In this document: piece after piece, positions 6,394-10,863 of the stretch
How the letters are laid out: every line of letters starts with the position of its first letter
Position numbering within the stretch: position 1 is the first letter of the stretch
Assembly: GCA_031264895.1 (NCBI GenBank)
Contig: JAISDI010000214.1
Span: 1 to 10,863, forward strand
Origin: Endomicrobium sp.
GTDB taxonomy: Bacteria > Elusimicrobiota > Endomicrobiia > Endomicrobiales > Endomicrobiaceae
DNA length: 10,863 bases
Reading direction: 5' to 3'
The notes under the pieces: model-generated
Told to the model about the DNA's origin: nothing
Seen by the model: only the letters and a program-made list of their open reading frames with translations
The model's database searches: none
Program-made: the position numbers and the translations under genes

Positions 6394-7728
6394 ATGAAAA
6401 AATTTTTTGTACCACTATTATTGATATTTTTCTGTTCATTTGCATTTTCGCAGGAGAATTCAGACTTTAACGGAAAAACTGTAAAAGAAATAAATATAAA
6501 AACGTCCCGTATTTCCCAGAAAATCGCGAGAAAAAAATTTTTAATGCAGGAAGGCGAAGTTTTTTTCGAAGATAATTACGATACCGCCAGACAAGCCCTT
6601 CACGATATGAGAGTTTTCAAATCAATAGATTTCAACATAACGGAAAATGAAGACGATACTATATCCGTAAATATTGACGCAAAAGACGGGTACTACGTTT
6701 TCCCGATGATTTTCGGTTCAGGCGGCAGCAAAAGTACTTTTGCCGCAGCTCTTATGGAAGCGAATTTGTTTAAAGCAGGCGAAATGCTTTTTTTGTTCGG
6801 GGTTTTCAGTTCAGACGGTTTTTCGACTATGGCCGGTTTTGGCCTAAAAAATAATTTTTTTGCAATAGGTTACGGCGGAATGCAGTTTGAGGAATCGGTT
6901 TACAAAAACGGTTCGTACAGCACGTCGGGAATGTTTACGGCCGAGCCGGATAAAGACAAGTTCGGAGATCCCATAAATAAGTATGACGTTAAAAATAACG
7001 CTTTCAGTTTATCGTGGAGCCGCTCTTTTTATGAAAAGTTAAGCTTAAGCGCGGGCTTTACCGCTTCCGACATAAAGTACAAAGGCAATATCACGCCTTC
7101 CGACGAAGGAAAACACAATAAAGCGGTTCTGGCAGTAAGAACTTTTAAAAATGTAAAACATGACGGGGGCGGAGGGTTTGGAGCATTGTTTGGAATAGGC
7201 CTTTCCGATATAGCTGACAAACTTGCAGACTTGCCGAAAGAAAAGTACGGATATTCCGCCGGACTGACATACGAAACCGGAGGAGATTATACGGGATCCG
7301 ACTATGACATATCAAAAATAAATTTGAAGCTTTCGGGAAATATAGAATTTAAAACAAGAAATGTCATTCTCCTAGACATAAACGCGGCAAAAGATTTTGA
7401 ATCGCGGTTCAATGACAAAATCAAGTCAAGAGACGTTTTAAGCGGAAAAGGAATCTATTCAAGAGAATTCAGAGGAACACAAGCTATAGGTACAGGCTTA
7501 TCTTTTGTCTGGCATCCGGTAAAAAATAAAACTGGTATTTTATCAGTAGTTCCTTTCATAGAAAACGCAATTTTATGGAACGGCGGCTCTCCTCAAAACC
7601 ACGGCGGCGCCGGAGCGATCGTTTCTTATCAAATTTGGCGCATCCCTTTCCCGATAGGCATAAACTTCACGCAAAACCTAAACGACGGCAGCAGCGAAGT
7701 CTCTTTCACCGTCGGCGGCGGATTTTGA
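6394..7728 (+). CDS. Short Omp85-superfamily outer-membrane protein with one POTRA domain
   Basis: The 444-residue precursor starts with a signal peptide (MKKFFVPLLLIFFC..., cleavage near residues 19-20, A-F-S|Q). Residues about 25-97 form a single POTRA-type domain: GKTVKEINI, an L-x-x-G-E-x-F turn, A-x-x-x-L and F-K-S-I-D-F-N. From about residue 100 the sequence alternates polar and hydrophobic residues in barrel-like strands and ends in Phe444 (SFTVGGGF), the C-terminal signal for the BAM machine. Phe359-Arg360-Gly361 (EFRGTQAIGTG) resembles the conserved V/F-R-G-F loop-6 motif of Omp85 proteins. BamA has five POTRAs and TamA three, so this is a reduced relative, perhaps a surface-antigen or patatin-barrel-like type. 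Its substrate is unknown. It is a single gene with weak ribosome-binding sequence GAGAGAA, diverging from the six-gene run. Confidence 0.85.
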   Translation: MKKFFVPLLLIFFCSFAFSQENSDFNGKTVKEINIKTSRISQKIARKKFLMQEGEVFFEDNYDTARQALHDMRVFKSIDFNITENEDDTISVNIDAKDGYYVFPMIFGSGGSKSTFAAALMEANLFKAGEMLFLFGVFSSDGFSTMAGFGLKNNFFAIGYGGMQFEESVYKNGSYSTSGMFTAEPDKDKFGDPINKYDVKNNAFSLSWSRSFYEKLSLSAGFTASDIKYKGNITPSDEGKHNKAVLAVRTFKNVKHDGGGGFGALFGIGLSDIADKLADLPKEKYGYSAGLTYETGGDYTGSDYDISKINLKLSGNIEFKTRNVILLDINAAKDFESRFNDKIKSRDVLSGKGIYSREFRGTQAIGTGLSFVWHPVKNKTGILSVVPFIENAILWNGGSPQNHGGAGAIVSYQIWRIPFPIGINFTQNLNDGSSEVSFTVGGGF

Positions 7729-7750
7729 GTTATCATTCCTGTATAAAAAT

Positions 7751-7788
7751 AAAAAACGGCAAAGTTATAAAAACTTTTGCCGTTTTTT
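7751..7788. terminator. Bidirectional intrinsic terminator
   Basis: AAAAAACGGCAAAGTT pairs with AACTTTTGCCGTTTTTT around a short loop, with a single bulge. The A-run and T-run on either side give a U-tract on both strands. It sits 22 bp after the outer-membrane gene and 14 bp after the hdeD-like gene, which converge on it. Confidence 0.92.
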
Positions 7789-7802
7789 ATTTTTATGTTT
7801 TT

Positions 7803-8363
7803 TTATGCGCTTATTTTATCGGTTTTTTTCAATTCAAAAATTTTTATAGTTGACGATTCTAAAAAAATTAAAATGCCGTACAGCGCCAAAAATATTCCTA
7901 TTATCGCTACAAGAACAGCCGAGCCGGCAAAAGGGAAGAACATCATGATAAACGCCGTCAAAATTCCTAAAACTCCGTTTATTAACACGATCCACCATTT
8001 ATCCGCGCCGGTTTTTCTGAGCATAAAAGCTGCTGAAAATTTTGCTATCCCGCCGAAAAGTATCCAAAACGCAACTATATAAGTTACCGCAACGGCGGTC
8101 GGCCCTAAATTCCATAAAAGAAAAATTCCTATGAAAATATCAAGAAACGCCTGTATCAAAACCCAAGCCGGATTTGAGAGAATATCTTTTTCGGAAAAGA
8201 AAGAAATTAAACAAAAAATACCCGAAACCACAAAACCAAACCCAAATATTAACGAAAGAGTCGTTAAAGCCAGCGTCGGAATAGACAATGTCAAACTCCC
8301 GAGAACAAACATCACAACACCCATAGAACAAAGCATGATTTTCGTCATTTTCATTTCCTTCAT
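7803..8363 (-). CDS. HdeD-family (DUF308) membrane protein
   Basis: With the start at 8363 the protein has 186 residues and six hydrophobic helices arranged as three pairs, the plan of HdeD. Short inter-helix segments such as G-F-V-V-S-G-I and L-F-G-G-I-A-K-F recur at equivalent places. E. coli HdeD is an inner-membrane protein linked to acid resistance at high cell density; the biochemical role of the family is unclear. The frame extends nine codons further to a TTG at 8390. The ATG at 8363 is chosen because GGGGAGG lies four bases upstream and because the extra N-terminal residues would be encoded by that ribosome binding site. It is a single-gene unit: its promoter is at about 8392 and its terminator at 7751-7788. 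Confidence 0.88.
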   Translation of the reverse strand: MKEMKMTKIMLCSMGVVMFVLGSLTLSIPTLALTTLSLIFGFGFVVSGIFCLISFFSEKDILSNPAWVLIQAFLDIFIGIFLLWNLGPTAVAVTYIVAFWILFGGIAKFSAAFMLRKTGADKWWIVLINGVLGILTAFIMMFFPFAGSAVLVAIIGIFLALYGILIFLESSTIKIFELKKTDKISA

Positions 8364-8367
8364 ATTT

Positions 8368-8374
8368 CCTCCCC
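8368..8374 (-). promoter_or_regulatory. Ribosome binding site that fixes the hdeD-like start
   Basis: GGGGAGG on the minus strand stands four bases before the ATG at 8363. A start at the upstream TTG (8390) would place this sequence inside the coding region, so the ATG is preferred. Confidence 0.8.
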
Positions 8375-8391
8375 TTTTGTAATTTAACAAA

Positions 8392-8397
8392 ATTATA
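8392..8397 (-). promoter_or_regulatory. -10 box for the hdeD-like gene
   Basis: A perfect TATAAT on the minus strand, in context AGCTATAAT, lies 28 bp before the ATG at 8363. The candidate -35 is poor (TTTATA, 16-bp spacing). The leader would be about 20 bases. Confidence 0.45.
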
Positions 8398-8444
8398 GCT
8401 AATTATTCATATTTATAAAATAGGAATATGCCGTCCGCGGGACT

Positions 8445-8473
8445 TTTACTTTTCACTTTTTACTTGCTATAAT
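8445..8473 (+). promoter_or_regulatory. Promoter for tRNA-Ser
   Basis: TTTACT (8445-8450) and a perfect TATAAT (8468-8473) are separated by exactly 17 bases. The start point would be near 8480, about 10 bases before the tRNA 5' end. The -10 context is TTGCTATAAT, which also carries a TGn extension. Confidence 0.75.
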
Positions 8474-8489
8474 AAGTCCCCGTAAATGT

Positions 8490-8579
8490 GGAGAGGTGTC
8501 CGAGTGGTTGAAGGAGTTAGTCTCGAAAACTAATATACGGGAAACCGTATCGCGGGTTCAAATCCCGCCCTCTCCGCCA
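8490..8579 (+). tRNA. tRNA-Ser (anticodon CGA)
   Basis: The 90-base gene folds as a type II tRNA. It has a seven-pair acceptor (GGAGAGG with CCTCTCC), a D arm, an anticodon stem TTAGT/ACTAA with loop CTCGAAA (anticodon CGA, reading UCG), a long variable arm (TACGG/CCGTA) characteristic of serine tRNAs, and a T stem GCGGG/CCCGC with TTCAAAT. Discriminator G is followed by an encoded CCA at 8577-8579. The gene stands alone with its own promoter. Confidence 0.97.
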
Positions 8580-8601
8580 GTGATATTTAAATTTAGGTTG
8601 C

Positions 8602-8646
8602 CGGCTTGTTTGCGTCAAATTCCCCTTTTTGTAAAAGGGGCAGCCG
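8602..8646. repeat. Stem-loop downstream of tRNA-Ser
   Basis: CCCCTTTT (8622-8629) and AAAAGGGG (8633-8640) form a perfect 8-bp stem with a three-base loop. An outer 5-bp pairing, CGGCT (8602-8606) with AGCCG (8642-8646), encloses it. No U-tract follows on the plus strand, so it is not a standard terminator. It may mark the tRNA 3' trailer or be a dispersed genomic palindrome. The rest of 8580-8703 shows no gene. Confidence 0.5.
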
Positions 8647-8703
8647 AATCACAATCGGAAAAATCCACACAACTTTGCACATTTTCCCCACTTCCCAGAT
8701 GAC

Positions 8704-8745
8704 AAAATAAAAAAAGGCTTGATAATTAATGAAAATTACCAAGCC
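8704..8745 (-). terminator. Intrinsic terminator of the valS-rph-rdgB-tRNA-Pro unit
   Basis: On the minus strand GGCTTGGTAATT pairs with AATTATCAAGCC (8745-8716; one G-U pair), followed directly by seven T and a further T-rich run. The weaker A-C pairing on the plus strand and the position of the T-run show it serves minus-strand transcripts. It begins 10 bp after the tRNA-Pro gene. Confidence 0.88.
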
Positions 8746-8755
8746 CTATATAAAT

Positions 8756-8829
8756 TCGGGGAGACAGGACTTGAACCTGCAGCCTCCTGCTCCCAAAGCA
8801 GGCGCGATAGCCAATTACGCTACTCCCCG
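8756..8829 (-). tRNA. tRNA-Pro (anticodon TGG)
   Basis: Read on the minus strand, the 74-base gene has acceptor CGGGGAG/CTCCCCG, a D arm GCG...CGC, anticodon stem CCTGC/GCAGG with loop TTTGGGA (anticodon TGG, reading CCA and probably all CCN), and T stem GCAGG/CCTGT with TTCAAGT. Discriminator A is followed by ATT, so CCA is not encoded and must be added after 3' trimming. It starts only 6 bp after rdgB with no promoter of its own visible, so it is probably processed from the operon transcript. Confidence 0.96.
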
Positions 8830-8835
8830 TTTATG

Positions 8836-9438
8836 TCAATTTTCCGACAGTTTCTTTATTATTTCTTTGGCTTTTTGTAAAGCCTGCGCTCTGTGACTTA
8901 TGGTGTTTTTAACTTTTTCGTCTAGCTGCGCAAAAGTTTTATTTTGTTCCGGGACAAAAAAAATCGGGTCATACCCGAATCCTTTATCGCCCGCCAAATT
9001 TTCGGATATTATACCAAATATTCTGCCTTCCGCAAAAGTTACTTCACCTTCAGGACTTGAAATAGCAATAACACATCTAAACTGCGCGTTCCTTTTATCT
9101 TTAGGAGCGCCGTGTAATGCCGACAACAGTTTTTTATTGTTATCTTCATAAGTGCAGCCGTCTCCTGCATAACGCGCCGAAAATACTCCCGGGGCGCCGT
9201 TTAAATATTCGACTTCAAGACCGGTATCGTCGGCTATAGACCATTTTTTAAAAAAAGCGGCGGCTTCCTTTGCTTTTTTTGCAGCATTTTCTTCAAGCGT
9301 TTTGCCGTCTTCTACGGTTCGAGGGTAATTAGGAAAGTCCGTCATCGCAATGACTTTAACATTTACGTCGCCTAAAATGTCTTTTATCTCCGCAACTTTA
9401 TGTCTGTTTCCAGTGGCAATGATTATTTCATCTATCAT
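8836..9438 (-). CDS. rdgB: XTP/dITP (non-canonical purine NTP) pyrophosphatase
   Basis: This 200-residue enzyme of the RdgB/HAM1 family hydrolyses dITP, XTP and related deaminated purine nucleotides to monophosphates, keeping them out of DNA and RNA. Family motifs are intact: ATGNRHK (residues 8-14) for phosphate binding, Glu17, the catalytic ADDTGLEV (69-76), PGVFSARYAG (83-92), GFGYDP (153-158) and SHR (181-183) for base recognition. Length is normal. Its ATG overlaps the TGA of rph as ATGA, so translation is probably coupled. The rph-rdgB pairing is common in bacteria. The tRNA-Pro gene follows after 6 bp. Confidence 0.97.
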   Translation of the reverse strand: MIDEIIIATGNRHKVAEIKDILGDVNVKVIAMTDFPNYPRTVEDGKTLEENAAKKAKEAAAFFKKWSIADDTGLEVEYLNGAPGVFSARYAGDGCTYEDNNKKLLSALHGAPKDKRNAQFRCVIAISSPEGEVTFAEGRIFGIISENLAGDKGFGYDPIFFVPEQNKTFAQLDEKVKNTISHRAQALQKAKEIIKKLSEN

Positions 9439-10130
9439 TTTATTTCCCCCAGCGACTTTTTTTGCGCTGCATTTATAAGCTTGACGCCTTTATGCGCCAT
9501 GTCGAGAAGTTCGTCCATTTCTTTTCTTGAAAACGGTTCGCCTTCCGCAGTTCCCTGAATTTCTATGAACTTGCCGGCCGACGTCATAACCACGTTCATG
9601 TCCAAATCGGCATTATTATCTTCCTTGGCCGACAAGTCTAAAACTTTTTTGCCGTTATCATATATTCCTACGCTGACGGCTCCGACGAAATCTCTTATCG
9701 GAATTTCTTTTAAGAGTTTTTTCTTTTTCAGATTCTTCAGCGCCAAAGCCAAAGCGACAAAACCTCCGTTGATCGAAGCGGTTCTTGTTCCGCCGTCGGC
9801 TCTTATCACGTCGCAGTCTATTGTTACGGTTCTTTTGCCGAGTTTTGATAAATCTACGCAAGCTCTTAAAGCCCTGCCTATTAAACGCGAAATTTCCTGT
9901 GCTCTTCCGCCTTCCGACAGCTTTTTTCTCGGAGATCTCTGATTGCAAGATCTTGGAAGCATGGCGTATTCAGCGGTTATCCAGCCGTAAGTTTCGCCTT
10001 TTTGTTCGACAAAAGAAGGAACTTTTTCATCGACGGAAGCAACGCATAGAACTTTTGTTTCGCCCATTGAAAACATACATGAACCTTCCGCATGTTTCAA
10101 ATAATTTTTAACTATTTTTATTTTTCTCAT
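9435..10130 (-). CDS. rph: Ribonuclease PH, with shortened N-terminus
   Basis: RNase PH is a phosphorolytic 3'-to-5' exoribonuclease that trims tRNA 3' ends. The 231 residues include AEGSCMFSMGETKVLCVASV (14-33), the E-Y-A-M-L-P-R-S stretch (54-61), GGRAQEISRLIGRALRA (74-90), ADGGTRTASINGG (111-123) with the phosphate-binding GGTR, and DNNADLDMNVVMTSAG with catalytic Asp172 and Asp178. Arg76 and Arg116 correspond to Arg86 and Arg126 of the Bacillus enzyme, so about ten residues are absent at the N-terminus, where the family normally has R-x-D-G-R-x-x-x-x-L-R. The frame upstream of the ATG meets TAA after three codons, so no longer start exists in this frame. No strong ribosome binding site is visible. 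It follows valS by 41 bp and overlaps rdgB by 4 bp. Confidence 0.95.
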   Translation of the reverse strand: MRKIKIVKNYLKHAEGSCMFSMGETKVLCVASVDEKVPSFVEQKGETYGWITAEYAMLPRSCNQRSPRKKLSEGGRAQEISRLIGRALRACVDLSKLGKRTVTIDCDVIRADGGTRTASINGGFVALALALKNLKKKKLLKEIPIRDFVGAVSVGIYDNGKKVLDLSAKEDNNADLDMNVVMTSAGKFIEIQGTAEGEPFSRKEMDELLDMAHKGVKLINAAQKKSLGEIK

Positions 10131-10171
10131 AACTTTTTCTTATATAGATTGTATTTTCAAAACTTTCGCAA

Positions 10172-10863
10172 TTAATTCAGGAATTTTAGGCTTTCATTAA
10201 TTTTTTCTATCTTAATTCTTGCTTCGGACAATCTTATTTTTATTTTTTCAATTTCGCTTGCCGGCGCTCTTGTTACGAAGTTTTCATTTTGAAGTTTCGT
10301 ATTTGTCCTTTCGGCTTCCTGCATAGCGAGAGATATTTCTTTTGCAAGTCTTGCTTTTTCTTTTTCAATATCGATAAGCCCTTCCAGAGGAAGAAAAATT
10401 TCAAACCCGCCCGCAACTGCCAAAGCCGAATTTGCAGGCCTTTGAATTTTTTTCCCGAATTTAATTTCTTTGATTTTTGCAAGCTGTTTTATGTAGCTTT
10501 CATTGCCCTTGACGATTTTTTCTTTGTCGTCGTCAAGTATATTAAACAGCGCCTCTATTTGTACGGCTGGCGAAACGTTCATTTCGCTTCTGAGAGTTCT
10601 TATCTTTATTATTATATCCTGAAGCACTTTCATCTTTTCTATTGACGAAGCGTCCGCTTCTTTAATTGCAATCAGTAGGCTGTCGGCAATTATGCTTTCG
10701 TTTTTATCTTTATGCAGCGTCTGCCATATCTCTTCGGTTATAAAAGGCATAACCGGAGACATAAACTGCAAAACGGATTTCAAAATATGCACAAGTATCG
10801 ATGAAACGCATTTTTTTACCGCAATATCTTCGGACATCATACGTATTTTCGAAAGCTCGATAT
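10172..10863 (-). CDS. valS: Valyl-tRNA synthetase, C-terminal part
   Basis: The frame is open to the right edge and ends at TAA (10174-10172), giving the last 229 residues of a protein that is normally about 850-950 long. The ATG codons near 10840 are internal; the reading continues upstream as I-E-L-S-K-I-R. Visible parts are the end of the anticodon-binding domain (SPVMPFITEEIWQTL, then IRTLRSEMNVSPA) and the C-terminal coiled-coil arm (from LPLEGLIDIEKEKARL, with the conserved FVTRAPASEIEKIK) that contacts tRNA-Val in ValRS. The start, catalytic core (HIGH, KMSKS) and promoter are outside the window. It is followed 41 bp later by rph in the same orientation. Confidence 0.95.
   Translation of the reverse strand, partial: IELSKIRMMSEDIAVKKCVSSILVHILKSVLQFMSPVMPFITEEIWQTLHKDKNESIIADSLLIAIKEADASSIEKMKVLQDIIIKIRTLRSEMNVSPAVQIEALFNILDDDKEKIVKGNESYIKQLAKIKEIKFGKKIQRPANSALAVAGGFEIFLPLEGLIDIEKEKARLAKEISLAMQEAERTNTKLQNENFVTRAPASEIEKIKIRLSEARIKIEKINESLKFLN

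Noticed and set aside
8364..8390. TTG at 8390 as the start of the hdeD-like gene
   Set aside because: The strong GGGGAGG site lies between it and the ATG at 8363, and the promoter -10 at 8392-8397 would leave no room for a leader.
8490..8580. tRNA-Ser as an integration site for a mobile island
   Set aside because: I found no second copy of the tRNA 3' end and no integrase in the window.
8496..8702. 68-codon plus-strand frame starting inside tRNA-Ser
   Set aside because: Its first half is the tRNA itself, which folds fully. There is no ribosome binding site or coding character.
9658..9948. 96-codon Arg/Lys-rich minus-strand frame inside rph
   Set aside because: It lies entirely within the RNase PH gene in another frame, and its composition reflects frame-shifted codons.
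9565..10111. Long plus-strand frames antisense to rph
   Set aside because: They oppose a clear RNase PH with conserved motifs and show no family pattern or ribosome binding site.
10838..10840. ATG near 10840 as the start of a 222-residue protein
   Set aside because: The frame continues upstream to the window edge in valyl-tRNA synthetase sequence (I-E-L-S-K-I-R), so this methionine is internal.

Overview
The window looks like a chromosomal segment of an AT-rich, double-membraned bacterium. The gram-negative call rests on an exported POTRA/beta-barrel protein ending in Phe and on Sec signal peptides. Gene content, A/T-rich codon use (ATA, AAA, GAA, with frequent GCG) and a huge ankyrin array would fit an Elusimicrobiota/Endomicrobium-like organism. 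That placement is an impression, not a demonstrated assignment. Nothing here marks a prophage, plasmid or CRISPR locus.

Layout, left to right. (1) 1-2829, minus: the first 943 residues of an exported ankyrin-repeat protein whose C-terminus lies beyond the left edge. (2) 2830-3140: a gene-free stretch with two palindromic elements. One is a 56-bp inverted repeat in the presumed leader of the ankyrin gene. The other is a 107-bp MITE-like near-palindrome flanked by perfect 10-bp direct repeats. (3) 6279 down to 3141, minus: a very compact six-gene run (57-aa two-helix membrane protein, AlkD-type DNA glycosylase, stand-alone Smr domain, four-helix holin-family-IV-like membrane protein, HD-domain phosphohydrolase, small membrane-anchored pilin-like protein). 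Gaps are 21 bp or less and one junction is an ATGA overlap. (4) 6394-7728, plus: a small one-POTRA Omp85-type outer-membrane protein, divergent from the six-gene run. It converges on an HdeD-like membrane protein (8363-7803, minus), and a shared bidirectional terminator lies between them. (5) A tRNA-Ser(CGA) gene on plus with its own promoter. (6) 10863 down to 8704, minus: valS (partial), rph, rdgB and tRNA-Pro(TGG), closed by a good intrinsic terminator.

The right-hand block is a coherent housekeeping operon. It encodes tRNA charging (ValRS), tRNA 3'-end trimming (RNase PH), nucleotide-pool sanitation (RdgB) and a tRNA that is probably cut from the same transcript, because only 6 bp separate it from rdgB. 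RNase PH lacks about ten N-terminal residues relative to the usual family form. The six-gene run combines DNA or nucleotide maintenance (AlkD, Smr, HD hydrolase) with three membrane proteins, and I see no named pathway in it.

I did not find a convincing new multi-gene system. The most distinctive items are the MITE-like element with intact target duplications, the leader palindrome of the ankyrin gene, the ankyrin protein itself, the tRNA-tailed rph operon with its shortened RNase PH, and the translationally coupled HD hydrolase/pilin-like pair.
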